Of a DNA stretch of 64,000 nt, positions 35,851 through 47,972 are shown piece after piece. The stretch lies in NCBI GenBank assembly GCA_963575645.1, contig OY754468.1:1054001-1118000 (forward strand), in the 5' to 3' direction. How positions within the stretch are numbered: position 1 is the first letter of the stretch; the number at the start of each line of letters is the position of its first letter. This stretch comes from Xanthostigma xanthostigma. Its lineage: Eukaryota; Arthropoda; Insecta; Raphidioptera; Raphidiidae. The notes under the pieces are model-generated. The model searched no databases, had not been told where the DNA came from, and saw only the letters and a program-made list of their open reading frames with translations. The position numbers were made by a program, and so were the translations under genes.

Positions 35851-37216
35851 GGTGACCGGTAATTGCTCGTATTCTTCTCGGGAGAAGACACTATGACTAA
35901 TTTTGAATTATTTAACCATCACTTGGAGGTCGGAAATGCGTCATTTACGAGAAAATTTACTTCGGTTTTCTTTTTACAAAAATCCGAATTTAAAAATATT
36001 CTCACTTTTTGGCTTGAATTTTTCCATACTCTAATAGCTTACTAATTGGCCAACCTTCCTGCAGCTAAAAACCACGAAATTTACTGTTAGATTTTATTGG
36101 AAGATTAAAAGGATGAATCCTGGTGGCATAGGATCGATGAACTAACCAAATACTGAAGGTTTTTTAATCGCATTTTATTGTCTGACGTTTCGGCAATCTT
36201 TATGCCATCTTCGGAGATTGCCGAAACGTCAGACAATAAAATGCAATAAAAAACCTTCAGTATTTGCTCAGTTCATCGATCCTATTCCACCAGGATTCAT
36301 CCTTTTAATCTTCCAACATTTAAACAGGATCATCATCACTCTAAATTATTAGAGTTATTTTTCACAGTTAGATAGATTTTATGTTGTGTGTTAAAACTTA
36401 CAATAAATAAATAAAATGAAAATTATTCACAGAAATGTCATTATCAAAAAAAAATTACGCATTTCCGACCTCCAAGTGATAGAGGTTAAATCATTCCAAA
36501 TAGTGATAGTAATAGATATATTTAATTTCATTTTTTTTAATTGTTTTTTAATTAATCATAGTTTCTTCTTCAATAATAGTATATTGTGCGACTAGTGAGA
36601 GAAGGAGAAGATTCCATGAGCGTGAAATTTGCCGCACGAGCGCAGCGAGTGCGGTAAAACACACGCGAGTGGAATATTCTCCTTCGATCAATAGTCGCAC
36701 ATAATACTTTATTCAACTAGCAGGAGTAATATGTAATCGGGGCCCTGATAAAAGAGGGAAAAATAATAAATCACTTCATTGATTGACGTACCCACCGCCC
36801 TTGATGCACACAAGATGGCCCTGACTTTCGCTGCATTGCGATGCTGTTTTCATATATACAAATCGCTACCGCGTTCCTATTGGTCCAGAAACTATACAGT
36901 TATTATTCATTATTGTACGCTTTCGCTCGCTACTGCGTTCCTATTGGTTCAGAAAATTTATTATCGTACAGTACGGCTCATTATTAGCACTCTACGCGTC
37001 AACATGAAGTAATTTATTATTTCTCCCGAATTTAGCAGGGCCCCGAAATTATATATTACTCACGCGTGTTGAATAAATAAAATTATCGACCAATTTTTCA
37101 GACAAATATATTAACAAAAAATAATAATTAATACATTGACGTTTCTAATCAGGCGTTAATCAAAGATTTAAGCATAGTTTCTTCTTCCGAGAGGAATACG
37201 AGCAATTACCGGTCAC
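35851..37216. mobile_element. 1.37-kb TIR element with nested inverted repeats
   Basis: Ends GGTGACCGGTAATTGCTCG and CGAGCAATTACCGGTCACC, extending through TATTCYTCTCGG. Inside are an inverted pair (CACTTGGAGGTCGGAAATGC near 35920, complement near 36460), the hairpin at 36097-36315, and a third inverted structure at 36712-37076 (GGGGCCCTG and CAGGGCCCC with AATAATAAAT arms). Confidence 0.7.
36097..36315. mobile_element. Fold-back with CGAAACGTCAG centre
   Basis: Inverted arms (TTGGAAGATTAAAAGGATGA) of about 95 bp. The centre has CCGAAGATGGCATAAAG, ATTGCCGAAACGTC on the minus strand. Related to 4492-4707. Confidence 0.65.
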
Positions 37217-37949
37217 CTGTATACGGATAGTTTAACGCGGGATAAAGGTTAGTACTTATATAAAACACATTAAAAAAACTGCTAACAAAATCTGGCAAGC
37301 GTGCTTTTATAACACCGCTTTTCTATATTTTAGTAGGTACTTTTCTATAGCGACAAAATCCTAGAGTTTATACCGTCGGCGCAGTATATTAAGCATCCAA
37401 AGCGTACGTACCTACATACCTATGTTATTGCAGCGGCTTCTAAAACTGACATTCCCAACAGTTGGGTCGCGGGTAGACGAGAAATAGTTTATTTCTGCAG
37501 GCTGTCGAAACAATTTTAGTGATTTAGAAAGCATATATTGTACAAATAAAATAAAATTCCCATTTTACAATTTTGGCCGCGCTAATCTTCAAAACCACTG
37601 AACCGATTTTAATGAAATTTTGTAAATGTGTCTTGCTTGGCGCAACTTACGCTAAAGGATAATTTTTATTGAATATTTTGCACAAAACTATGGTGTTTTG
37701 TGAAAATAAACTGTTTTAGTAACATGTAACGACATCTGATAGGATTTACTCAAAGCTGTTAGTTCAGAAACAAACCGTTTTAGTACCAAATAGCGTCACC
37801 TGTTAGAATTCGTTCAAAGCTATTAGTTCAGAAGCTAATCTGGTAGAATTTGCCCAAAGCAATTAGTTCAGACGCCGAGCCGCAAACGAAATACATTTTA
37901 CAGAATATCTATCGCACCCGGGTGAAGCCGGGACGGACCGCTAGTAACA
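37217..37949 (+). mobile_element. Probable Helitron 3' part
   Basis: Ends CACCCGGGTGAAGCCGGGAC then CGCTAG at about 37945. It contains AACCACTGAACCGATTTTAA, typical of Helitron interiors, and three loose repeats of TTAGTTCAGA. The 5' end was not fixed. Confidence 0.5.
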
Positions 37950-37987
37950 TAAAATTAAGAATGTTTTTAGACAACGATTTGATAATT

Positions 37988-38034
37988 TTTAATGTCCTGA
38001 AAACGCAATTTGTGCCGAAACGTTGATCATTAAA
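37988..38034 (+). ncRNA. Hammerhead-like motif, core mutated
   Basis: Stem I UUUAAUG-UC pairs with GA-U-CAUUAAA (one bulge). Core CUGAAAA has A in place of the conserved G8. Stem II is CGCA/UGUG. GAA, ACGU and U follow. Likely inactive. Confidence 0.35.
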
Positions 38035-38133
38035 CAGCTTAATAATTTAAAAATTGTTGTTTCTTTGTTTTCCCGTTTCTCGTAACACAGAGAAAATTAT
38101 CCAAGTGTGTAGGCTTTCACGGCCGGTGTTGAT

Positions 38134-38275
38134 CCAAATCTTCTTGGTTTCCGGGCTTGTATGCCGTGGTCCATTGGTATTACTACCTGACGTTTCGTAC
38201 CGCAGTTGTAGACGAAACTTCAGGTAGTAATACCAATCGACCACGGCATACAAGCCCGGAAACCAAGAAGATCTG
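38134..38275. mobile_element. Small palindrome with TGACGTTTCGTACCGC centre
   Basis: Arms ATCTTCTTGGTTTCCGGGC and complement; the opposite half reads GACGAAACTTCAGG. Resembles terminal pieces of Penelope-like elements (recollection, unverified). Confidence 0.6.
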
Positions 38276-38587
38276 GACAGAGAAAATTGTTTCAAGCTGA
38301 ACAAATATTTGATTGTGTTTATTGGATCGTAGATAATGAATAACAGTGGGAACGGTAAAAAATTGTTCCGATTTTATAGAGAGGATGAAACTTTCAGAAA
38401 ATTTAGTGGCTTCAATCACTCTGCGAGAACCGGATCCGATAACGGGGACACTCCATTTCCGGTTTTCATTTTGATGTAGTTACTGGTTCCATATTCTTTA
38501 ATAGAACCGGCGAAGCTGTTTTTGTTTTTGAGTATTTAAAGACCAAAGAACCCAGAAAAATAAATTTAATAGTATATTACACATCTA

Positions 38588-38673
38588 GGGAAGTAAAGTA
38601 AGAAATGTCTGAGATCACATATTATAATTGTTATAACAAAGATGTGATCTTAGGCTTTCTTACTTTACTTCCC
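38588..38673. repeat. 86-bp palindrome
   Basis: GGGAAGTAAAGTAAGAAA pairs with TTTCTTACTTTACTTCCC, and GATCACAT with ATGTGATC. Confidence 0.8.
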
Positions 38674-39129
38674 GTGGTGTGTATACTATTTTTTTGCTCG
38701 ACGTAGGCAGGAAGAGGCAACTTCGTTTAGCGCAGCGGGACGAAAGTTGACGCTTTCTGCCCGTCGAGCAAAAAAAATTGCATACCCCTGCTGTAACCGT
38801 TTGACACAAAAATGTGTTTAGATATGATTTTACATTCAATATTACATATTCACAGCGATGTTTGAATGCAGATATTTTCATAAAAAAAAATATATATTTC
38901 GCGGCAAGTGTTCTAAAGATAAGCCGCATCGAGTGCCGCAATATTGCAGTGCTATTTCACTTACACGCAAACCAACCGCGTTCTAATATACTACCCTGAA
39001 CTTACTCTACATAATCTGCGGTCAAAAGACAAAACATCTTATGTCTGTTTAAGCTCTATAACAGATAGATTCAATGATTTTCTTTTAAAGTGATCACAGT
39101 AAACAGAGGTAAGCAAACCGTGGACTTAC

Positions 39130-39451
39130 ACTAGTGGACATGTCGGCAAAAATTTTACTGACAAATACTCTCCCTAAACTTTGTATATGGCTTCATTAGG
39201 CCTAGTCTGACACCTATTTCCTCTATGACTTTTTATGATTTTGGGGCGTTTTCCCTCTAAATTTTCCGAAAGATGTCGTTTTGACGACATGTAAAAAATG
39301 TATATAGATACTGTTTGTTTTTTAATCGGATTACTTAAAAACTTCAACCAAAACGCTAAAATAATGTTCTCTGACAAATAACACGAACCGTTTAAAATGT
39401 CCGACACCTCGTATATGTCGACATATTCGAGGTGTCAGACATTTTAAATGG
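39130..39451. mobile_element. Truncated copy of the 58809-59391 palindrome
   Basis: One long arm (GTCGGCAAAAATTTTA to CCGACACCTCG) and only the first about 35 bp of the opposite arm are present. Confidence 0.75.
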
Positions 39452-39566
39452 TAACTCCGATCATCATGAAATTTTGACACAACATTCATCTCGGTAAATT
39501 AAGATGAATGTGCGTACTTATGTCCCTAGCCCCTCATTCCGGGTGAAACCGGACGGGACCGCTAAT
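39452..39566 (+). mobile_element. Lep1-like Helitron 3' fragment
   Basis: TAACTCCGATCATCATGAAA through CGGACGGGACCGCTA joins directly to the truncated palindrome arm. Confidence 0.7.
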
Positions 39567-39575
39567 AAAAAATAA

Positions 39576-39962
39576 AAATAGGTAAAAAAGTTTTAAGTTA
39601 AACGCTTTTATTGTACAAACGATAATGTACTAAAAACTAGAAAATAAATATGAGTCACCATTGGGAACTTTGATTAAATTAAAATAGCGGGGAGCAAACT
39701 TTCATTTGTTTGAGAAATCATATTTAGCATTCGGCTGTCTTCTTCGACCATAATGAAACTATAAAATTATAACGTCCACGATTTTATTTTAGTTTAATCA
39801 AACCCTCCTATAGTGACTCATATTTAATTTCTAGTTTTTAGTACATTATCGTTTGTACAATAAAAGGGTTTACATTTTTGATTAACGTCTGAAAAGAAAC
39901 TCTTCAAAAAAAATATTTTTTTTTATAAAAGGGTTTAACTTAAATGTTTTTTTACCTATTTT
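39576..39962. mobile_element. Fold-back element with uneven arms
   Basis: TTGTACAAACGATAATGTAC and its complement form arms. The right arm carries an extra ~54 bp bounded by ATAAAAGGGTTT on both sides. Confidence 0.65.
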
Positions 39963-41050
39963 TATTTTTAAGTTTTTAGTGTGCTTTATTAAAAGTGCGA
40001 TTTATAACCGGACAAAAGCCGAACCGGTCAGTTAGCTGCTATAACATTGTATTGTCATGCAAAATTTCAATTCAATCGGATACCGGGATGTATTTGAAAA
40101 AGCTGTCCCAAGATTTGACTCAAAGATCTAAAAAAAATATACGGTGTCAAGCTAAATAAACGCGTTTATAATTATTTGCACGGCAAAGAAGTATAACTCA
40201 CAGTCTTGTAGAAAATATACAGAAAATACGTGCCATGGGCGTTTTTGCTTTACGGCCATAGATATATGCATAGAGGAAAAGCGTGGTAATATAACTTCTG
40301 CTACTCGGGGAACTCAAACAACCATCTACATTTATTATACATGTTCAAAGACATGCGCGTCCCGCGAGCCAAAATTTTCCTATACGTGCCGCGGCTCCAC
40401 CATCATACAACTCTGTCTTATTAACCACCTTTTTCCTTAAAAAAAAAAACTAAGTACTGTTCTTTTTCTTCGCTTTTCTTAAGGCATTTCTAATATTTTT
40501 TTCAAACTCTATAAGTAATGTAATTTATACTCTTAAAACAAAATTATTGGTAAAATTTACATAATTATATAAGAAGCCCTCAAGCGGACACTAAACCGTC
40601 ACTGTCATGCGCAGGCAGCTAAAACGTGTTCCAAAACCGATACAGTTTCGTTTCAGCTACTGCGCATGCGGGTAACGGTTTCGTGTCCGTTTGTTGGCTG
40701 CTTGGAACATACTTTATGTAAATACTATTGTAAATAAATAAATGTATCTATCAAAATCATCTTTATAAAAAAGGTATCGCTTTATTTCAATTAGAAGAAC
40801 ACATTTTTGAAGAAAAAAATACCCCGACTTTTTCAGGCCAGCCAGTAAATAAAATACAATTTTTCGTTGATTTTTTCCATTTTCGTAGTTCAGTTTTTCT
40901 ATACGTAGTACAGTTTTCAGTCGGCAGAAGAAAGTATACTTATTTTTTACATCTTTTCCTGATATTGTTCCCAGAGAGTTTCATGAATTCCCTGACCTAT
41001 AAAAACTCCCAAAAATTTTCGCGACTTTCCAGGTCTGTGGCCACCCTGTG
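39963..41050. other. No gene seen
   Basis: AT-rich. AGCGGACACTAAACCGTCAC and CGGTTTCGTGTCCGTTTG near 40570-40700 form a weak inverted pair. Confidence 0.35.
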
Positions 41051-41840
41051 CCAGGCCCGGCTTCGCCCGAATTTGTAGATTGCCGTCGTTTTTTTCGTCG
41101 ACTTACGCTGCAAAATTGATCTCCACAAAAAAAAAATTGGTTGTCTGTAAAGTCGGTTTACGGACGATAGTTTTACGTGATAACGTATTCCGTAATACAT
41201 AACCTAAATTTATATAATAATTATAATAATTCGAATCTATGATATTGCATCTTTCGCTTCTTTAGGTTAATTTTATTTATTTAAATTACTCACCATATAA
41301 TATAATTGTTTTTTTTAACTTTCTTTCTTTCGTATTTATTTTAAGTCTCAAAGATTAGCTGTCATAATATTTATAAAACAATTGTTTCACTGTTTATAAT
41401 ATAAAATTCCAAAACCTACTTACAATATTTAAGTATTTTCATACGTCAAAAAATTGATTTTTATAATGATAAAATTTGTAAGAAAACGATTTTTTCGAGA
41501 GATGAGACCTAGCTAAAACGATTTTTTGCCCCCCAAAATCCCTTTTCAGTAAATTTCATCCAAATCGTTAGGGCCGTTTTCGAGAAAAGCACGCACAGGG
41601 TCAGGCGGAACGTTACGCGTTACGAACGTTAGGAACGTTACACTTTTTCGTGCATGCAGCCGGTGTTTTATCAATTTATAAGATTGGTGATTCATCAATT
41701 TATAAGACGTTATCACGTCAAAAAATGTTTTTATTTGAAACCCTGTAAATATTGACAAAAAAGAAAATTTAAATCGGATGAGTAGTTTCGGAGATCACCT
41801 CCTACATCCAAACTTTACCTCTTTATAATATTAGTATAGA
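41051..41840 (-). mobile_element. Helitron interrupted by family B
   Basis: The minus-strand 5' end TCTATACTAATATTATAAAG is at 41840 and the 3' hairpin at about 41055 (CGGGCGAAGCCGGGCC; terminal CTAG is CTGG here). Family B splits it at 41137-41719. Confidence 0.7.
41137..41719 (-). mobile_element. Family B element, interior type 2, nested in Helitron
   Basis: TTGGTTGTCTG after a long A run and CACGTC before an A run. Confidence 0.78.
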
Positions 41841-42422
41841 TATCCCAGCTTATATTCCGAGAGCTTAAATTAATTAATTAAATCAATTTTCAGTTTGTTA
41901 TTAAAAACTAAAATTAATTGACAGTATAACTTGATACTTGGCCCAGTTGGCGACTTAAAAAAAAGCGAGGCCCCGTAATATTTCATGGTTGTACGTCTAT
42001 GGTTGCATCTAAAGAAAAACGAATATAAATCCGGGTGTCATGAAGGCCAGATAAAGCTATTCCAAGTCAAGAACATTAGGAACAGTCTTGCTCTATAGAC
42101 ACATAGGCACTGATAGCTGTGTCCTGTCTTAAGCCACGCCCATGTCGTGTTTAAAAGATTTTCGCCAGCGTTTTAGCTAATGAAACTGTTGCGTATTTTT
42201 TAAAAGCTTGTCTTTATCTATACTTATGTATAAAATGTGTGTTTGCACGGATTTAACTAAAAAACTATTTGACGAATTGTTATTTTTTTCAATTTTGATA
42301 ATTCAAAACTTAAAGCGAATTTTCAAAAACCAATTAGAAACTAATTATTAATCAATTTTTATATTTTTTAGATCAGTTCTGAAGAAGGTCCAGATCCGGT
42401 TAATGTAGTAATTATTATTTTT
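41841..42422. other. No feature seen
   Basis: AT-rich; no recognisable gene. Confidence 0.4.
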
Positions 42423-42912
42423 TAACCGACTTCAACAAAAAGGAGGAGGTTCTATGTTCGTCTGTATATTTTTTTTTATGTATGTTCACCGATTTCTCCG
42501 TCAATTATGGACCGATTTTCAAATTATTTTTTTTTATTCGAAAGAGTGCACCTCAGAGGTGGTCCCATCGGAACCAAGTCAGGATCTGATGGTGGAATCC
42601 GGAGAAATCGAGGGAAACTCTCAAATTTCAAAGAAACGCATAATGTTTTTTATATATGTTCACCGATTTTTAGTGTTAGATTAACACTAAAAAGAGAAAA
42701 ATAAAATATTTTTAACAAAAAAAATTGAACCGACTTCACACTAAAAAGTAAAAAATAATTGCGTATTGAAATGTTTTGGAGTCGGTGTCAGCCAAAATGA
42801 AATCTATTCCGAGAACTACACCGACTCCAAAACATTTCAATACGCAATTAGTTTTTACTTTTTAGTGTGAAGTCGGTTCAATTTTTTTTGTTAAAAATAT
42901 TTTATTGTTAAT
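42423..42912. mobile_element. Repeat with 209-bp terminal hairpin
   Basis: AACCGACTTCAACAAAAAGG starts a repeat with two TATGTTCACCGATTT copies. 42699-42907 is a hairpin with arms AATAAAATATTTTTAAC through GAAATGTTTTGGAGTCGGTG and complement. Confidence 0.65.
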
Positions 42913-43525
42913 ATATTTGTCTGAAAAATTGATCGATAATTTTATTTATTGAAGAGTTCTAATCAGACGTTAATCAAAGATTTGAATACCTTAATTACAC
43001 CCTAAATAAGTCCGGCACACTAAAAAATAAAAAATTCAGGTCCGAAGGGATTAATTTCTTTGATCTATCAAACCCAGGCTGCTAGTACGAAATAAAAAAA
43101 AAATAAACAACGATGAGAAAAAGTAATTACAAAATATATTTATGTAAGTGTGAGGTTATGTCAAAAATTACTTTCACAATGGTTTATCGAAGTTCAGTTT
43201 TAAAAGTGATAGTTCGTAATTTATTGCATCTGTGTTCTGTGCCTTACAAACATTTAAACAGATAACATTCAATTGACAATTTATTGTTAATTATCTCATT
43301 ACATGTAAATCTACTTACGGTGTACATGCAAACAAAACACCGCTAATAGAAACACTTGAACGTCATACAACGTCCGAATCGGCTGTGTTTGAACGTAACT
43401 TTTGTTTTTTAAAAACAAAAGATCACAAAACTTCATTCTAACTCAATATCACCAATTTCAATTGATTTTACACTGCAGTTTGTAGCCGGTTCAAAGAACA
43501 ATGTTAAAACTATTGTTACGCAATA
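42913..43525. other. No gene; short shared motif
   Basis: TTATTGAAGAGTTCTAATCA then GACGTTAATCAAAGATTTGA at 42950-42990 also occurs inside 52235-52825 and, diverged, near 37142. Confidence 0.5.
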
Positions 43526-43854
43526 TATACAGTACGCGCCACGAATCTAAAAGGCTCGGAAGTTAGATGCGAATGCGGGCTTGCGCTTGTACAGTCTGTT
43601 GAAAAACTACAAACTCGCAACTCAACAAAACTAACATAACAATAGCAACTTAACAATAGCGTACTCGACTGTACTTTAAAGCAGGAAAGCGACAAGTTAC
43701 AAAGGCAACGAGCGATCACGGCCAATCGCCGACGAGCGCACGTTCCGTGCAGGTATCTATGAGGTGGTGGGAGTATCAACGGCTCTAAAATGTGCCTTTG
43801 CGACGCTGTTTGTGACTAACTTCCCAACCTTTTAGATCCGTGGCGTGTACTATA
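43526..43854. mobile_element. TATAATACGCGCCACG MITE, copy 3
   Basis: Slightly diverged ends (GTACGCGCCACG, CGTGGCGTGTAC). The 87-residue minus frame at 43516-43779 lies within it. Confidence 0.75.
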
Positions 43855-43865
43855 CATGACTTTTG

Positions 43866-44022
43866 TTGATATGTAAGCTATGTAAATCATTAATGCATTA
43901 CTGAAAATCGTTCCACATAAAATGCGTACGAATCTCCCTTGGGCGCCCGGTATATGTTGCATTTTATGTGGAACGATTTTCAGTAATGCATTAATGATTT
44001 ACATAGCTACCGTATCAACAAA
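43866..44022. repeat. 157-bp palindrome
   Basis: Arms GTTGATATGTAAGCTATG to TTCCACATAAAATGC and complement around a ~28-bp loop. Confidence 0.75.
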
Positions 44023-44080
44023 GCCCATGTATATATTGCGCAACAATAGTGAGTATTGGTGAATATTATTAACAACATTT

Positions 44081-44720
44081 CGCACGTTGAAAACAATAGT
44101 GACACTATATAAAAAAGTTGACTTTTCACCTTTTGTAAGATTCATGTTTTACTGCAAAAGTGTCACTATACGAAAATTTTCGTTTGCTCATAAACCCACT
44201 TACTTCCGCTAGACTGAGCTAGTGTCGCTTTATATTTTGAAAGAATTGCCCATGGTCATGACTGGTATAACGACACTATTTTGATTGTGTCAAAGCAGTT
44301 GTTTGGTACGCACGTCGCTGTAAGTGAAAAAGTGACACATTTTGTTAAACGACAGTTTAGTGCGATTACAGTTGCTACAAAAATTAATGCAAGTAAGTAA
44401 ATACGTAAAATGACACATTTTGTTTAGTGACACTTTTTGCAGTTGAAGTCTCCAATTTACTGATTATAGGTTATGACAAAAATGACACTAAACAAAAAAT
44501 TATTGTAAAAAATTCTTTTTTTTATTAACTTTATTTTTAACATTGTGGTCAAAAAATAAACTAAAACAATAATAAATTGTCTCATTATTAACAAAATAAT
44601 CTCTATAAGCAGTATTTTAATAGTAACTTTTTTAGGACAAAACAATAATATTAAAACTAAAAAATGCTCTACTGTAAAATGTCATTTTTTACATAATGCC
44701 ACTTTTGTTTTCAACGTGCG
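44081..44720. mobile_element. TIR element with repeated GTGACAC motifs
   Basis: Ends CGCACGTTGAAAACAA and TTGTTTTCAACGTGCG, with ATTT duplicated at both edges (44077-44080, 44721-44724). AGTGACAC-type motifs recur at least nine times inside, in both directions. The superfamily was not recognised; the 4-bp duplication is only suggestive. Confidence 0.8.
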
Positions 44721-44724
44721 ATTT

Positions 44725-45542
44725 GTTAGTTGTGAATATCAGTGATATATTTCATTCTAGTTTTTATTTAAATAAACTATTTGCTTGCAAATTAAATCTT
44801 GTTTTCGATCACGCCAAAGAAGTATAGCTTATAACGCGCGTACATAAGTACACGCAACCATTTTTTTATTTCGAATATACACCCGGTATAGCATTGACAT
44901 CAATAAAAAATAAGACCGCTCACAATACCAGGCTTTATGGCAACAACACTTTTTTGTATTTTTTAACATAAAATATGAGCACGTTCGAACGTAGTGGACA
45001 GTCGTGTTCACTTGTTTAATCCTACGCAAGTTATAGAAAGTAAATTTATGTACGCAGGCATATTATGTGGGAAATTCCGTCTGTTCTAAAACGCTTGGTT
45101 TTAAGGCGGTCGTTCACTCGAATTGTTAAAAAAACCCTCTCGGCAAATTTTAAACCGTGGTCTCAAAATGCATTTCCCTATAAGCTCCACGAAATTGACG
45201 TTTAAAAATTTCAAAAAAAAAAAACATCTTTCTTCATGCCTCGGTCGAAAGTGCATACTTTCGGCATCAATCGTAAGGCAGAAAGTTTAACATTTACGCA
45301 CTGGTGATGGGATTACACGCACCGATGCGGGAAGTACGTACGTTCGGGCGGCAATAAAGAAAAAAATAACCTATCCACTGTTGTTTAGATGTCGTTTCTA
45401 TAGCGACCCTATTATATTTTAGCTAATAGTCGCGAACAGCTGTCATTCGTGTTTTTACGTATAACCTCAAAGCTGCTTGCTTGGAATTTATCTGTGTTTT
45501 TATGTAATTAATAAATAATTAACTTGCAACCGAGGTATGAAG
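44725..45542. other. No gene seen
   Basis: AT-rich, short frames only. Confidence 0.4.
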
Positions 45543-45653
45543 AAAAATAGTATACACCACTGGCCGAAAGTTTGATATCCTTGTGCACTGCGCGTCATGA
45601 TGTAGTGCAAGAATATCAAACTTTCGGCCCTTGTGGTGTAGTATACTGTTTTC
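45543..45653. repeat. 111-bp palindrome
   Basis: AATAGTATACACCAC then GGCCGAAAGTTTGATAT with its complement around a short centre. Confidence 0.75.
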
Positions 45654-45709
45654 GTCCAAAAAATTATAACTGAAAATTTGTGACAACATATTTAAATAAT
45701 TCAAGTTAA

Positions 45710-46396
45710 GGAAGTACCCTCGGTACGCAGTAAGTCAATGAATTTCAGTCTTCTACTTGAGTAACGTAGTATATAATTTGGCAACACCGCATGCCTTGCC
45801 ATAGTTACAAGTGCTTATGTACGCAGCATAAGTCAGCACGCAATGTCAAATTCGCATTAATTTATGAAAATGCTTTTCTTTATTCCTGTCATTTCGGAAA
45901 TAATAATATACTATCATTTTTTTGGAATACTATGCTTTTAGCATTTACTCAATTTACGTATGTTTTTACGATATCAAAACTGCTGCAGTTTCGTAACGTA
46001 CCTTTAAATGACGCGCCACAAACTATAATATTGCGGTGTTGCCATGTTTATGAATTGCTAAAAAGCTCAGCTTTGTTTTAGTTATTTCTATTAACATAAG
46101 CAAGCTTTATACGTTTTGGAAAAAGAAAAATGTTCATAGAATATTCGTTTATATTTCCTGAAAATTTTATCAAAATCTGTTTGTCAATTCCAACGTAATA
46201 AATGATGGAGTGCGTCAAAATCACAGATTTCCATAAGACTCCATGTTAAGTGCAGCGAAATAAAATTATCAATATCTTTTTTCAAAGTCAACCAAAAATC
46301 ACTAAAATTTAACTGAGTCATTTTTGAAAAGGTTTTGACATATTTGCAAATTTTCGTAATTTTCTGTTTGTTAATTCATTTATCGAGAGTACTTCC
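45710..46396. mobile_element. TTAA-flanked MITE (piggyBac-like)
   Basis: TTAA at 45706-45709 and 46397-46400; ends GGAAGTACCCTCG and, inverted, GGAAGTACTCTCG. The 96-residue frame inside has no recognisable domain. Confidence 0.75.
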
Positions 46397-46400
46397 TTAA

Positions 46401-47048
46401 AGAGTTCCTTGGGTTTCAGCAAAACGGCAATGGCTAATTTCTTCGACTTAAAGAAGAGTCAGTTGTCCCCACTCTATATTTTGTACCCGGCCGCTACGCA
46501 AATATTAAATTTACAACAGCAGATGCCCCTTAAACCCTGCAACGTTACCGACTACCGTAAATTGGCAAATAAGATAAATATTTATGAGTGTGTGAGCGGC
46601 AGTTATTATTCTAGAATAAGAATCGGCATTATCTTGTGAATTCGCCACACGTATAGCTAGATGTATAGACGCTATTGACCTCAGTTTACGAGCGTCTATA
46701 ATCCACAATATTCAAATTAGAACCGTTAAAAGACGCATTTATAAAGATTTACATAAGCATCGAAGCCGTAAAAAGATCCACAGACCCATACCGGATCGAA
46801 ATTATGCACTCGCTTTGTCTGTGTGTATCTGTCGCTATTTTTACCCCACGACGGAACGGAGAAGGTATATGCGTTTAGGGTGAGAGTTTGTTTGTGCACT
46901 CGAATGTCGTGATTTATGTAGAAAACGATTTGATCAATTCACATGCGGTTTTCTGTAAAGGGTTTTGTAACCTTTAGTTATGATTCTGAAATATTGTTTT
47001 CCACAGTTCAGTAACAAATAAATATGAAAACATCAAATGCAAATATTA
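46401..47048. other. No gene recognised
   Basis: A 76-residue plus frame at 46409-46639 has unremarkable composition and no domain I recognise. Confidence 0.3.
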
Positions 47049-47790
47049 TTATACAGCGTGTCCCATTTTAATGTCCCACCCCGGATAACTTTTGTCAGTG
47101 ACCTTGAATGAAAAATTGTTTGGTACAAAAGTTGTACAACTTGGAGGGGGACATTCCATGGCACTAATACTTTTGACCTTGGGTATAAGGTTCAAGGTCA
47201 TTCAAGGTCAACTTTGTTTTTTTTAATGGAACGTCCTATTTTTGACATCGGCAATCGATTGCGCGTGAAAAAATATGAAACTTTTGTCTGAAACTTTTTT
47301 CGAGAACGGGCAAAACTCTGTGCGTCTGTTAGTCTGTTAGTCGGTTATTCGGTTAATCTATGAACACTATACAGGTCAAACGGATGAACGGATTGAAACA
47401 AAATTTTGGGAGGATGTTTGGTATGCAAATATGAGAAGCCCTATTGTTTTTGAAGAAAATCTCACCATTCTCGAGTTGAAAATTCAAAAATTTTCAATTT
47501 TGAAGGCTAAATTAATTGAGAAAATTTGCCCGTTTTCAAAAAAAGTTTCAGACAAAAGTCTCATATTTTTTTACGCGCAATCGATTGCCGATGTCAAAAA
47601 TAGGACGTTCCATTAAAAAAAACAAAGTTGACCTTGAATGACCTTGAACCTTATACCCAAGGTCAAAAGTATTAGTGCCATCGAATGTCCCCCTCCAAGT
47701 TGTACAACTTTTGTACCAAACAATTTTTCATTCAAGGTCACTGACAAAAGTTATCCGGGGTGGGACATTAAAATGGGACACGCTGTATAA
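47049..47790. mobile_element. 742-bp fold-back with GCGTGTCCCA ends
   Basis: Arms of about 250 bp start TTATACAGCGTGTCCCATT. They contain repeated TTCAAGGTCA-type motifs. The spacer carries AAACGGATGAACGGATTGAA, shared with 24540. Confidence 0.8.
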
Positions 47791-47972
47791 TTATTATTAT
47801 TATTATAATCCAATGTATCATTTATGTACTTATTTTTATGTAAGCTATATACTTACTTATATATTTTTTATTTTATTTTTTGCGTAATGATAACCGTTCT
47901 ATTCTATTTTTGATCTCGCTACTGCCACAGGATTACCTTTTGTAACGATAACATTTATGTATTATATATGAA

